NCBI GenBank assembly: GCA_030159075.1 | Contig: BROG01000913.1 | Span: 124,001-188,000 of the forward strand | DNA length: 64,000 nt | From: Atrina japonica | Taxonomy: Eukaryota > Mollusca > Bivalvia > Pterioida > Pinnidae | Reading direction: 5' to 3' | Made by a program: the position numbers and the translations under genes | Part shown: positions 12,320 through 23,535 of the stretch, piece after piece | Layout of the letters: the number at the start of each line of letters is the position of its first letter | Position numbering within the stretch: the first letter of the stretch is position 1 | The notes under the pieces: model-generated | The model's input: the letters and a program-made list of their open reading frames with translations, nothing else | Told to the model about the DNA's origin: nothing | Databases searched by the model: none

Positions 12320-12560
12320 AGATCTAATCCCTTCGGCGGGTCTTCGTAACCATTGCGCTTTGAATTAGCTAGTCTCTCACCTCTAATCAGCGCGGATCGG
12401 AGCTCCGCTGGATCCTAAGATGATTTTTGTGAGAAAATTTTTTAGTTTACTTGCGGAAGGCCGATGGTCTCTTCCAGGGTTAATTGAAACCGGGTTCTCT
12501 CCGCCGCTATATAACTGCACAAAAATGTGTAGTGTGGCGTTAAACGCTATTCAAAATTCA
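12320..12560 (+). mobile_element. Degenerate tRNA-derived SINE in intron 1 of gene B
   Basis: The tRNA-like head is decayed. The body (GAAGGCCGATGGTCTCTTCC, then GGGTTCTCTCCGCC) and the tail with GTGTGGCGTTAAACG match the better copy at 22604-22845 (-) in the other arm. The insertion therefore predates the inverted duplication. Confidence 0.75.
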
Positions 12561-13252
12561 AATTCTGATCAAGTCTTTGTAGATATTTAGATATGAAGTG
12601 AAGGGAATGGGCTTTCGAAGTCAGTGGAGTAGGTATATTCTGGTTGATAATTATGACCTATAGCCGCCAGAAAAAAAAGGTTTCCTTATATTTGTGAAGC
12701 ACATTCTCACTATATCAAGACTGGTTACACAGTATGTACACTTCATGAGCCACGAGGCTGGACCTACTGATTATAACGATAGTGTACATTTTACTTGAAT
12801 AAGTAAATTGCAAATATTTATCCCACCCCATTAAATATCTAATTTTCTGTTTCTAAAAGATAAATTTACATTTTGTAAATGCTACAAAGACTCGCTGACC
12901 TACTATAGTGTGATTCACATAACTTGACGGGATGGAGTAACCTCTTGGTTATCACACGGATAATTCTACGTACTATCGCATACTTCTTGTGACCAACTGG
13001 GCAACCATATCATGATAAATAGGAACGATAACTCTTACAGGTTTAATATTAATTCTTGATTTAAGATTTAAACTCGTCCAGGTCAAGAAGGGTTCACGAG
13101 ACTCCCCATCTCCTGGTTATATGGATTTTACTATATTGACAGCCCGAAAAGTTGCTTATGGGACGGATTTATAAACCAATTCGACTACAACTTTATAAGA
13201 AATGTCTATTTTTATGTTACGACGTTAGGATCTGTTTTGTAAACAACGTCTT

Positions 13253-13510
13253 CTAGGAAATTAAATAGATAGAATATATAAAATAAGTGTACGATATTTG
13301 TTGTCGGCTGCAGAATTGCAACAGCATATATATTCGCATTTTGTTGGTGTCACTAAATGCTGTCTCGATATAATGACTGACAGCCGACCACATTGTATTA
13401 TGACAGTCGGCTGATTCGTTCTCTGAAACTTCATGGAACAAGTCACTTATCACGTCCTTAATGTCCTTGGACACCCATATAAGTCAATCCCATTACTTTA
13501 TTTTAAATAA
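13253..13510 (-). other. Unrecognised open frame in intron 1 of gene B, partly kept in the other arm
   Basis: The minus-strand reading contains NTMWSAVSHYIETAFSDTNK. The mirrored region at 20818-20960 keeps the same frame for about 45 codons before a stop. Most codon differences between arms change the amino acid, which argues against selection. No family is recognised; it may be an old gene or transposon fragment. Confidence 0.3.
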
Positions 13511-13847
13511 AGACCAATGGTATGTACATATTATAGTTGAACGAATATCATTGTCAATACGCAATTTGTTTTAGTGACGGGTGAATACAGATAACCATTC
13601 TATATACTAGTATGTCGCCCGCATATTGACAATGCATACGTCTTGACAGGCGTTCAATGGTTGATTAATGTGTAAAAATACGCACGTGATTAGACGAAAA
13701 CTGACTTTACATTGGACATTATTCTCTGTGATCAATTATAAGCAGTTTCTTTTAAGGTATGGCTTTGATAATAGATATTTGAAAATTCAAATAAACCGTA
13801 TTATTGTAATACATTCTTGTTTCTGATTTCAGAGAACCAAAGTCAGT

Positions 13848-14612
13848 ATGAAGATTTTCCTTCTTTTTCTTTTTGTTGGCCTGAGTGCCGGAGATGGTTG
13901 GGGTTTTCGTGGATTAGGATATAGAGGTCATGGTGGATATGGAGGTTACGGTGGATATGGAGGTTATGGTGGATATGGAGGTTACGGTGGACTTGGAGGT
14001 TACGGTGGACTTGGAGGATATGGTGGACTTGGAGGGTATGGTGGATATGGAGGAGGGTACGGTGGACTGAATGGTGGATATGGTGGGTACGGTGGATTCG
14101 GCTTTCCAAGTTACAGTAGCTACAGATTTGGATTCGGAGGACCAGGTTATGGTGGTGGGTTATATAGCGGATTGGGATACAGCGGTTTAGGATCTGGATT
14201 AGGAGGTGGATATGGAGGCTATGATGGATTGTATGGTGGATTGGGATACAGCACTTTAGGATATGGATTGGGAAGTGGGTATGGAGGCTATGGTGGATAT
14301 GGTGGCCGTTACGGTGGATATGGCGGTTATGGATATCCAGGAGGCTATTTAGGTCAATATGGCGGATATGGAAGATTTGGTGGCTTAGGAGGACTAGGTG
14401 GATATGGTGGTGGATATAGAGGTAATGTATTCATTCCATGTTATTGACAACAGATGTGTTATTCGTTAGTTCACAAAATTAAGGAAAGTTATCTCGATAT
14501 TGAAATTAAACAGATATCTAATGTTTAGCTTTTCATTATCCTGAAACAGTATTGACTTATTTAACAAACATTTTATTCGTATTTTACAGGACGATCCAAA
14601 GGGGTATATTAA
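13848..14612 (+). CDS. Gene B: shematrin-like Gly/Tyr-rich shell matrix protein (exons 13848-14421 and 14590-14612)
   Basis: Predicted secreted framework protein of the shell. Exon 2 begins at 13833 after a TTTCAG acceptor, and ATG 13848 is the first in-frame start. The signal peptide (MKIFLLFLFVGLSAG) is followed by GWGFRGLGYRGHGG, then GGYGGY and GGYGGL repeats. A GLYSGLGYSG / GLYGGLGYST module in the second half occurs twice. A donor at 14422 (AGAG|GTAATG), joined in phase 1 to an acceptor at 14588-14589, gives the tail GRSKGVY and a stop at 14610-14612 (198 residues). Reading through the 168-bp intron would instead end GNVFIPCY. An AATTAAA-type poly(A) signal may lie near 14693. TATA, promoter blocks and splice sites are all intact, so it is probably functional. 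Known shematrins end in a basic, Tyr-terminated tail, which this resembles. Confidence 0.9.
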
Positions 14613-15300
14613 ATTTCCCGGTGGATAAAGTGACTCTATTTCAACATTGTATCACTCTCCTGAATCATTGCTTATCATTTTGTTGTATCTCAGAATTAAA
14701 ATCATGTATATTACACATTAAGTGATTTTTGTCTTTTTCTTCCGCTCTCAAACATACAAATCATACATACCTACATCTAAATATAGGTTGTACTTACCTT
14801 ATATGCAGCCACATTTGTGATCGAACTGCATACCGTCATACAAACAATATATCACATGCACTTGTGTAGAACACTGAGCTGAAAACTAAAGATGACGCAA
14901 TATAATGCATTCTTACGTATATAAACAAAAGTATATAACGCACTAGTATTAAGTCTATTCTTATTTCAAATTTGGTCAATGAACTGGTCATTTAAGAATA
15001 CGTAGAATAGTGCCAACTGCTAGGTATACTTGCCCGTTGGGAATGACAATATGGATAACACGCTGATTATACAGCATGTATCAAACTCCAAGGAAACAAA
15101 ACTGACACGTGATGTACTAATAACATATGTACTAATGTCTTTTTAAGCTAGACTTGGTAGTGTATCCAGTGAAAAATCATGTTGTACAATTCTAGTACAT
15201 ATTCTACAAGCGTCTGTGACTCGGAGGTTATACATCTCCGGATAACACTTTAGGAGAACAATTCCTTTGGGACAGTGTTATAATATATTTTAGAACAAAA
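14613..15300. other. 3' flank of gene B, shared with the B' flank
   Basis: The first part is the 3'UTR. The rest matches 19060-19900 in reverse complement (for example CCAACTGCTAGGTATACTTG near 15010). No further gene is seen. Confidence 0.6.
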
Positions 15301-16200
15301 CAAAATTACTCAAGAAATAAATGGTTATCATAAATGAACAAACGAGAAATGCCTCTACCAGTGTGAAAAAATATTTTAATCTTGTTTATTCGTATTTTTG
15401 TTTGTTTGGTTGGTTGGTTACTTGTAACTATATTCAAAATCAAAAGATAAGTTCCAGTCGAAGAGATAAATTTCAGTTGAACGTAAACTATGTATATATA
15501 TATATAGACCATTCACTCAGTTTTGGACAACTGTTGTCCGGGGTCTGAAATCATAAAATTTAAACAACGCATACATACATTATATCATGACAAACTTACT
15601 TTTAAAACAATTAAATATTTGTATTTTACCGACATGAAAATAAAATATCTAATGTTATATGTGGTCCCTCTAAAACAATGCTTAATCTTCTCTGAACATT
15701 AATTAATTAACACTGTCGTTAAGTGTTTATATTTTTTGTACTTTTAGATCTAAACATTTTTATGTCCATTGCCTAGAATTCTTTTGGTATAAAAACAATC
15801 CTAAAAATGTTTCCTACATCACAGTTGAAGAGACGTTTGAATTTGAAAAGAAAAGCAATCAAGGAGGCATATATTTTCACCGTTTAAACATGCTGGAAAT
15901 GAATGTAGCAATTGAAATTAAAGTTGTCAAATAGAAAAACAGACAAAGCTTTCATGTTTCAATTTGATTGTAAAACAGGTGAAATACGACTTGATTACGT
16001 TCATTATTTTACTCGCCATTACAGTATTTCCGTGACGTTGATCAGAGTGACGATTATAGACAAGACTGTGGCACATTCCTTGGCTAAATCTAGGTTTTCT
16101 CAGTTAACTTTTTCACCCCTGAAAATAAAGATGATGTGCTCTTTTGTATTGTCAAAACTAGTCTACTATGGCCTAAAGGGTTGAAAGTGTTATACGCGAA
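15300..16200 (+). repeat. Second copy of the 9.4-10.3 kb middle-repetitive element
   Basis: It matches 27400-28140 in the same orientation, with TATATCATGACAAACTTAC near 15580 and CGCCATTACAGTATTTCCGT near 16012. A 90-codon open frame at 15912-16184 is not conserved in the other copies, so I do not call it a gene. Confidence 0.55.
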
Positions 16201-16204
16201 TTCT

Positions 16205-16300
16205 GTACTTACTATAGTCACAGACAATACATTAACAACCAAGATAACGTAATGATTTTGGTTTTTCTATCGTCAACATTCCACATTTAACACTTTCAAC
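16205..16300 (+). mobile_element. Fragment of Penelope-like RT coding sequence
   Basis: About 90 bp align with the part of the RT ORF that encodes the LTTKLYDKRDDFGFPIVNF region downstream of the catalytic box. Frame and several residues are lost. The mirrored fragment is at 18495-18600. Confidence 0.65.
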
Positions 16301-16677
16301 TATGTGCATACAACTTATATATTCAGTGGGTGTTCAACAAATGCTCATTTACTTGTCACAGTCTTTTGTGATATAAGTAAGGTTATGACCTTTATATAAA
16401 ATACACTTTCTGGAATTACTTACAAGATTTTGTTTTGGATAGTTGATTATATAAAAATCTCAGATACCAAAGTACAAAATTCTGGATGCTTAGGATCCAT
16501 GTACAAGATTTTGTTTTGAATATTTGACAAATATGGAAAATCGACAGATACATAGGATAGTAATTTAAAAATCTAAAGCTTCAGATTTTGCATACAGAGG
16601 TAAATACTGGGACCTCTATTTTCCCTGATATCAATTGTAATATGGATGCTGACGACTCCATACACCTGATAGTAATT

Positions 16678-16785
16678 CTTGGTTTCTAGAAGCGTGTTTG
16701 TCCATTTTTTGCATACAGAGGTATCTAAATCCTGTACATCCTCTGATTTTACCTGATATGGTATCTGAGATTTTTATATTAAGTT
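16678..16785 (+). mobile_element. Solo retroelement 3' end fragment
   Basis: It has CTTGGTTTCTAGAAGCGTGT, then TTGTCCATTTTT, and ends TATCTGAGATTTTTATATT, like the 3' ends of the RT-bearing copies. The middle is rearranged. Confidence 0.6.
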
Positions 16786-17330
16786 ATTTACCGATGATAC
16801 TAACTTATACATTTATATAAATTCTGAAAATAAATTTGCTGCAAACAAAACTTTGGACAATAATTTAAGAAAATGTACACTTGTTCCAAGGTTGGCTTGT
16901 TGATTTTAATCCTCTTAAGAACAAAATCCTTTCGGTAAGTAATAAACGCAACCTCACTGTCACCAAACCTCGTTTTCAATCAAATTGTCATTGTAAATAA
17001 ACTTATAAATACGTATTTGTTTTGTTTTCTTATGTTAATCTTTTGAACATGTCTAGATCTCCCACTACGTAATGCTGTAATCTTGATCACAAAGGCAAAG
17101 AAATTGAAAAAAAATCTGTCCATAAAAAGATTGAAAATAAATATTCTGTGTTTGACGTACTGAAAATAAATAGTCTGACTCGACAAAATTTACATTGCTG
17201 TCACCAAAAAGTCGTTCTCTGAAGTTACATAAGGCTTTGAGTAATATAAGATTTAAGAATCATATCGAAAAGAAACTTAAAATGCACCCATTTGATAAAC
17301 TACGGATTTAAATAATTCATTATGTTCCAA
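16785..17330 (+). mobile_element. LINE-type (non-LTR) reverse transcriptase fragment at the palindrome axis
   Basis: In the forward strand, 16785-16880 encodes LFTDDTNLYIYI, a decayed form of the F-A-D-D catalytic box of non-LTR RTs. After a frameshift, about 16890-16970 encodes WLVDFNPLKNKI, the typical downstream LINE motif, followed by RNLTVTKP. Later codons (about 17240-17290) encode IRFKNHIEKKL. It is a remnant with frameshifts and is not the same family as the Penelope-like copies. Confidence 0.7.
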
Positions 17331-17990
17331 ATGTTTAATTTATTTGTATCAATGCTACATTTTACCGAATATATGCACAATTTATTTTAAGTTTGAAATT
17401 CCCAGAAAAACGTTGGAAAAGCCAACTTTAAAAAAAGTTAAATAGAAAATAGTTGGAAACTTAAAAGTTTGTGAGATCGAAAACAGAAAAAAGGGAGTAT
17501 TTTTAAAAGTTGTTTTGCAATTTAGTTGCGTTACATTATCTGATTATGTAGTGTTATTTGAGCAGCGCCCATTCACTCTTTGGGTCACTTAACTATATTG
17601 ACATTCTTGTGTCATGGAACTTTTTTTTAACATGTAAGTCTTGGTTTTCTCTCTCTTTGATGGGCTCAAGTACAGTTTAAATATACAAATTGTTTCTACC
17701 TGTTATTTTCCTCGATTTATCTATTCGATTTTACTATCAATTTCCTGTGAAATATAAACATTCGCATATTCAGTTATGGGTCTTATGACAGAAAGTGATT
17801 TCTGTTATATTTCAATTATATTTCTTATCTTTCTTTATATATCTTATCTATCAGAAGCTTTAGAAAGTATAGAATTTACTTGATGGGACCAAGAATCAAT
17901 TTTAGAAAATTATACCTAGATATTTATAAATATTATCAACAATGCCAAAGTTGTAGTTTTACAAAAGAAAACAAAACAAGTGCGTGTTTA
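17330..17990. other. Unique spacer at the centre of the inverted duplication
   Basis: AT-rich DNA between the inner ends of the two arms. I see no gene, RNA or repeat family here. Confidence 0.5.
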
Positions 17991-17994
17991 TAAT

Positions 17995-18215
17995 TTTTTA
18001 ATGACAGTTTGATTGAAGACGAGGCTTGGTGACAGTGAGGCTGTGTTTTTTTTTTACTTTAAACAAAATTTGTCTTATGAGGTTTTAATTAACACGCTAT
18101 GCTTTGAACAAGTGTACATTTTCTTAAATTATCGTCCAAAGTTTTGTTTGCAGCAAATTGATTTTCAACAATTGTATACATGTATAAGTTAGTATTATCG
18201 GTAAATAACTTACTA
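17995..18215 (-). mobile_element. Mirrored LINE RT fragment
   Basis: The reverse complement matches 16800-16990: the segment encoding the TDDTNLY region (near 18180-18210) and the LTVTKP region (near 18010-18045) are both recognisable. The segment between them has been partly replaced. Confidence 0.65.
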
Positions 18216-18229
18216 ATACAATTGATATC

Positions 18230-18620
18230 AATTATTTAAAAAGACAAGGTAAAATAGAGGTCCCAATATTTGCCCCTGTGAAACTCTGGCATAATGTATG
18301 CAAAATCTGATGGATCCTGGGCATCCTGAAGATTTATACTTTGGTATATGAGGTTTATATAATCAACTATCCAGAACAAAATCTTCCAAGTAATTCCAGA
18401 ATTGTGTATTTTATATAAAAGTCATCGATGCTACACTCTGTAATAACCTTACTTATATAACAAAAGACCGTTTTTACTTCTTTGTTTATAGTTGAAATGG
18501 TTAAATGTGGAAAGTTGACCATAAAAAAAACGAAATCATCACGTTTGTCAAATGGCTTGGTTGTTAATGTATTGTCTGTGATTATAGTAAGTACAATATT
18601 CACGTTTAACACTTTCAGCC
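18230..18620 (-). mobile_element. Penelope-like 3' end and RT fragment, right-arm counterpart of 16.2-16.78 kb
   Basis: 18495-18600 mirrors the RT fragment at 16205-16295. The adjoining sequence (GGCATCCTGAAGATTTATAC, CTTTGGTATATGAGG) resembles the element's 3' end. Confidence 0.6.
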
Positions 18621-18639
18621 CTTTAGGCTATAGTTGACT

Positions 18640-18960
18640 AGTCTTAACAATAGAAAAGAGCATACCATCTTGATTTTCAGGATTGAAAAGGTTAACTGAG
18701 AAAACCTAGGTTTAATGGAGGAATGTGCCACAATCTAGTCCATAATCGTCACGGAACGGAAATACTGTAATGGCGAGTAAAATAATGAACGTAATAAAGT
18801 CGTATCATTTCGCCCGTTTTACAAACGGTGGGAACATATGTATCCTAGATTGCATTTCTTTTGAAAATCAAATGTGACTTCAACTGTGATATAGGTAACA
18901 AATTTAGGATTATTTTTTCCTCAAAAGAATTCTAAAGCTATATATAGATTACCATAAATG
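18640..18960 (-). repeat. Partial copy of the middle-repetitive element
   Basis: The reverse complement resembles the end of the 15.3-16.2 kb copy, including ACTCGCCATTACAGTATTTC. Confidence 0.55.
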
Positions 18961-19059
18961 GAATTGTATAACATAACTTTTCACTGGATACACCACCACG
19001 TCTAACTGAAAATGACTTTAGTACATAAGTTATTAGTACATCACGTGTTAGTTTTGTTT

Positions 19060-19900
19060 TCTTGGAGTTTGATACATGCTGTGTAATCAGTATGTTATCC
19101 ATAGTGTCATTGCCAACGGGCGAGTATACCTAGCAGTTGGCACTATTTTACGTATTCTTAAATGACCAATTCATTGGCCAAATTTGAAACCAGGGTAGAC
19201 TTGATACTAGTGAACATGTCATGTAAAATGACATTATGTAATTGGATCTAATATTGACTAGGCCTAGGTTTTTACTTTTTGTAAGTTGCATGCATAACAT
19301 TTTAAACATTGAAAAATAAACTATTTGTAATTAAAATAAACTTGAATGTTACTCATCTCTAAAACTTTTTGAAACTTTAAAGTATATTTGCAAATTCTGT
19401 CATTTTCGACGATTTTATTATGAGATTTGTTTCTTTTGCTTCTTTCTCTTTATTTCTTTTTGCGGTGGTAGGGGCATATATATTTAGGCAAAATTCCGTT
19501 ATTGCTGAATATCGCTTTGAATTTATACATATTAAAACAATTCATTTGTCATTGAAATAATTTTAAATACAAACAATCTTATACCCTTTTGTTTATAAAC
19601 ATACGAAATGATTCCCAAAGAATGCATTTTTTACGCCTTTTTTAGTTTTCAGCTCACTGTTCTACACAGTTGTACGTGATCTATTGCTTGTATGGCGGTA
19701 TGCAGTGCAATCACAAATATGATTTCATATAAGGTAAGTGCAACCTATATTCAGATACGTTGGTATGTAATGATTTGTAAGAATCCGAATTTTTGTTTGA
19801 GAGCGAAAAAAGACAAACTTCACTTAATGTGTAATATATATAATTTTAATTCTGAGATACAACAACATGATAAGGAATGATACAGGAGAGTGATGCAATG
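19060..19900. other. Downstream flank of B', related to the downstream flank of C
   Basis: It matches 14.76-15.05 kb in reverse complement. About 19600-19735 also matches 31355-31470 in the same orientation (GCGATCTATTGCTTG-type segment, then CATGGCGGTATGCAGTGCAA). This shows that the duplicated unit of B, B' and C extended well beyond the genes. Confidence 0.7.
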
Positions 19901-19929
19901 TTGAAATAGAGTCACTTTATCCACCAGGA

Positions 19930-20445
19930 AATTTAATATACCCCTTTGGATTGACCTGTAAAATACGAATACTTCTAAATCCACCAACATATCCACCTAG
20001 TCCTCCTAAGCCACAGAATCTTCCATATCCCCCATATTGACCTAAATAACCTCCTGGATATCCATGTGCATAACCGCCATATCCACGTCATCCATACTAA
20101 TCTATACCATAAACATCGCAACCGCCACCACATCCACCTTAGCCTCCATATCCACCTCCAAATCCATATCCTAAAGTGCTGTATCCCAATCCGCCATACA
20201 ATATACCGTACCCTCCATATCCACCATTCAGTCCACCGTACCCTCCATATCCACCATACGCTCCAAAACCACCGTAATCTCCATAACCAATATAACTTTC
20301 AAGTCCACCGTAACCTCCATATCCACCGTAATCCTCATATCCACCATGACCTCCATATCCTAATCCACGAAAACCCCAACCATCTCCGGCACTCAGGCCA
20401 ACAAAAAGAAAAAGAAGGAAAATCTTCATAGTGACTTTTGGTTCT
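19930..20445 (-). pseudogene. Gene B': broken shematrin-like copy (exons 2-3)
   Basis: The mirrored copy of gene B in the right arm. Exon 2 begins at 20445 after a good acceptor, and ATG is at 20427-20429 with the same signal peptide as B. After 96 codons the Tyr codon that follows GGYGG in gene B (GGCTAT) is TAA (20139-20141), so the Gly-rich domain is cut in half. Further on, exon 2 runs at about 19985 straight into the last few bases of the final intron (ATTCGTATTTTACAG). About 150 bp, including the splice donor, are missing. The old exon 3 (AATCCAAAGGGGTATATTAA, about 19930-19953) is still readable. Exon 1 and promoter survive at 26065-26202. A short secreted Gly-rich peptide could still be made from the first 96 codons. 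Confidence 0.88.
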
Positions 20446-21004
20446 CTGAAATCAAAAACAAGAATGTATTACAGTAATACGGTTTATTTGAATTTTCAAT
20501 TATCTATTATCAAAGCCATACCTTAAAAGAAACTGCTTATAATTGACCACAGAGAATGATGTCCAATGTAAAGGCAGTTTTCGTCTAATCACGTGCGTAT
20601 TTTTACACATTAATCAACCATTGAACGCCCGTCAAGACGTATGCATTGTCAATATGGATGGCATGCAGGCGACATACTAGTATATAGAATGGTTATCTGT
20701 ATTTACCCGTCACTAAAACAAATTGCGTATTGACAATGGTATTCGTTCAATTATAATATGTACATATCATAGGTCTTTATTAAAAATAAAGTAATGGGAT
20801 TGACTTATATGGGTGTACATGGACATTAATGACGTGATAAGCGACTTGTTCCGTACAGTTTTAGAGAACGAATCAATCACCTGTCAAAATACAATGTGGT
20901 CGGCTGTCAGTCATTATATCGAGACAGCATTTAGTGACACCAACAAAATGTGAATATATATGCAGTCGACAACAAATAGCGTACACTTATTTTATAAATT
21001 CTAT

Positions 21005-21908
21005 ATAAAAATTTCAGATACAAAAGTATAAATCAATAGAATGTCCTGGACATAGATACAAATCCGGTAAAAATGGACAAACACGGACCTCTTGAAACCA
21101 AGAGGTGGGATCAGGTGCCATGGAGGAGTAAGCATCCCCTGTCGACCGGTCACACCCGTTGTGAGTCCACAGTCAAGTCCAATGAAACAAGTGAGAAGTG
21201 TATCCTCGTCACAATTGGTACAGACGTCTCAACAACCGCCAACGAAAAGGCAACTCAACATTTCACTTAGTGAAACAGAGTAGTCGCAAACAAGACTATT
21301 ATACCGACCGTAAAATTTGCGGAACGTTGACATTAAACGCGGTTTTTCGATATCCCTGTGTCAATAATTTGTCAGTGAGTAGTTTACCTCTGTATATGAA
21401 ATTTTCATATGTTGTGTACGCCCTGGCATATCGGATCATTTGTGAAATATAAACTCCATATGCGGGTGACTGGGGGATATTACTACTTAAATGTGGAAAA
21501 TTTACGATGGGAAAGCCGAAATCGTCGCGTTTATCGTATAGCTTAGTTGCTAATTTCTCGTCTGTGTTTGTCTAACTATGAAGCATGTGTGCTTGATTCT
21601 GTTGTATCTTTAATTTCTAGTTCGCTGGGATATATCACATTGACATATGTATGAAAATAGTCATTATTAATTGACAAAACGTCGTCGATACATCTAAATG
21701 TCAAATTAAAGGACACCGCTAACTTTTTCTTCTTTTGATTCAGCAGTTTCTGAATGAAGTCTGCTTCGTATGAATAAAGGAACAGGTCGGCCAATAAAGG
21801 AGCACAATTGGTTCCCATAGGAATGCCGACAGTTTGTTGAAAGACCACGTCTCCAAACATTACAAATATATTGTCTATTAGAAATTCCAGCATGTTTTTT
21901 ATATAAAC
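21005..21908 (-). mobile_element. 5'-truncated Penelope-like retroelement inserted in the right arm (intron 1 of B')
   Basis: The minus strand encodes, from 21893, FGDVVFQQTVGIPMGTNCAP (RT motif B) then CIDDVLSINN (motif C) before a break. Further in-frame pieces and the long 3' untranslated end follow, down to about 21005. The insertion is flanked by TTCTAT at 20999-21004 and 21909-21914. The matching site in the left arm (about 13268) has a single copy and no insert, so the boundaries are well supported. No GIY-YIG endonuclease is seen. The element cannot encode a working protein. Confidence 0.85.
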
Positions 21909-21914
21909 TTCTAT

Positions 21915-22600
21915 CTATTTAATTCCCTAGAAGACGTTGTTTCCAAATAGATCCTAACGTCATAACATAAAAATAGACATTTATTATAAAGTTGTAGTCG
22001 ATTCTCCCATAAGCACATATTTTGGGCTGTCAATATAGTACAATCCATATAACCAGGAGATGGGGAGTCTCGTGAACCCTTTCTTGACCTGGATGAGTTT
22101 AGATTTTAGGTAAACAATTAAAATTACACCTGTAAGATTAATCGTTCCGACGTGTCATGATACGGTTATCCAGTTAGCATAAAAAGTATTTCCAGTGAAG
22201 TATCCGATTAAATACGTAGAATCATCCATGTGATAATGGAAAGGTTATTTCATCCCGTCAAGTTATTTGAACCGGAATAAAATAGGTCAGCGAGTCTTTG
22301 TAGCATTTACAAAGTGTTTACGTTTTAGATACAGAAAATGAAGTATTTAATGGGATGGGATAAATATTTGTAATTTACTTAATCAAGTAAAATCGTCACT
22401 ACTGTTATAATCAGTAGGTCCAGCATCGTGGCTCATGGAGTGTACATGCTGTGTAACCAGTCATGATATAGTGAGAATTTTGCATCACAGATATGAGGGA
22501 AGCCTTTTTTCTCGACGGCTGTAGGTCATAAAGATCAACCAGAATATACCGACTCCACTGAGGTCGAATACCCATTGCCTTTACTTCATAATTATCTACA
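21915..22600. other. Intron 1 of B', mirrored copy of 12.57-13.25 kb
   Basis: Continues the palindrome (for example GGTTTCACGAGACTCCCC-type sequence near 22065, and the GTGGCTCATG region near 22431). No gene is seen. Confidence 0.7.
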
Positions 22601-22603
22601 AAG

Positions 22604-22845
22604 ACGGTTTTCGGTTATATGGGAGAGAGAGAGAACCCAGTTACAATGTACCCTGGAAGAGACCACCTGCCTTCCGCAAGTAAATTGAAAACTTTCTCAC
22701 AAAAAACAGCTTAGTTTCCAGCGGAGCCCGAACCCGCGCTGACTAAAGGTGAGAGACTACATGGTTCAAAGCGCGATGCTCTAACCATGGTTCAAAGCGC
22801 GATGCTCTAACCACGCGGTCACGAAGTCTTCCCGACATGATTAGT
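22604..22845 (-). mobile_element. tRNA-derived SINE with a duplicated A-box region, in B' intron 1
   Basis: On the minus strand the head reads GTGACCGCGTGGTTAGAGCA and TCGCGCTTTGAACC, followed by a body with GGCAGGTGGTCTCTTCC. A 26-bp segment (ATGGTTCAAAGCGCGATGCT and six more bases) is present twice in tandem near 22761-22812. It is the mirror copy of 12320-12560. Confidence 0.8.
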
Positions 22846-22949
22846 CTAACCAGCTAAATACAGCTAGACTAAAGTTCAAATACAAAAAAGGCATCCTTTC
22901 ATGTTATGTTTCATCTGCTCCATAGATCAAGCTTTCAATAACGCTATTT

Positions 22950-23042
22950 ACATGACCGATATGTGCTGGCCCCAGCAGACAAAGCTTCAAATAATATAGA
23001 TTTGACTTGTAAGGCACATTACTATAATTGCTTATTAAAAGA
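22950..23042 (+). mobile_element. Penelope-like N-terminal ORF fragment
   Basis: It encodes a decayed version of the DRYVLAPADKASNNI region found near residue 70 of the 39.5-41.35 kb copy. Only about 90 bp remain. Confidence 0.7.
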
Positions 23043-23044
23043 AA

Positions 23045-23535
23045 TATTATAAACATAATACCAAAGTTATATTGCTATCACTGTCAATTAGACGATTGAT
23101 CGTTGAAAAGTCATTTTCTAGACTTCAGCAAACAGTTGAGCTCCAATTTAAGAAAACCATGTGTATTTTTTTAAAGATAAAGTGGCATCATACAAGACCG
23201 AACACATATATCTCTAAAGGTTTATAGCCCTCGAAATCCGTCTAAGAGTAACGACCTAGTGTCAAACATAATGACTATCTTAGTTATTTAGAAAATTTTC
23301 ATCAATTTAAAAGTATGGTGCATCATACAGTGCCCGAAATATTAAGAGTAACCACTATAGTATACGATGAACAGCTGGTGGTTACCGAAATTACTATAGT
23401 ATACCAGGTACTAGGTTTATGTATACCCTCGGGGACTCAAACGGTCCACCAGCAGTGGCAACGACCTAGTGGTTATAAATATTATAAACATAATACCAGG
23501 TACTAGGTTTATGTATACCCTCGGGGACTCTACAC
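23045..23535 (+). repeat. Dispersed repeat R1, one full copy with an internal duplication
   Basis: It contains AATTAGACGATTGATCG, the AAGATAAAGTGGCATCATAC box, and CCTCGGGGACTCAAACGGTC. The segment starting CCAGGTACTAGGTTTATG occurs twice, at about 23406 and 23497. Confidence 0.85.

Noticed and set aside
15912..16184. 90-codon gene
   Set aside because: It lies in a middle-repetitive element whose other copies (9.4-10.3 and 27.4-28.1 kb) do not keep the frame.
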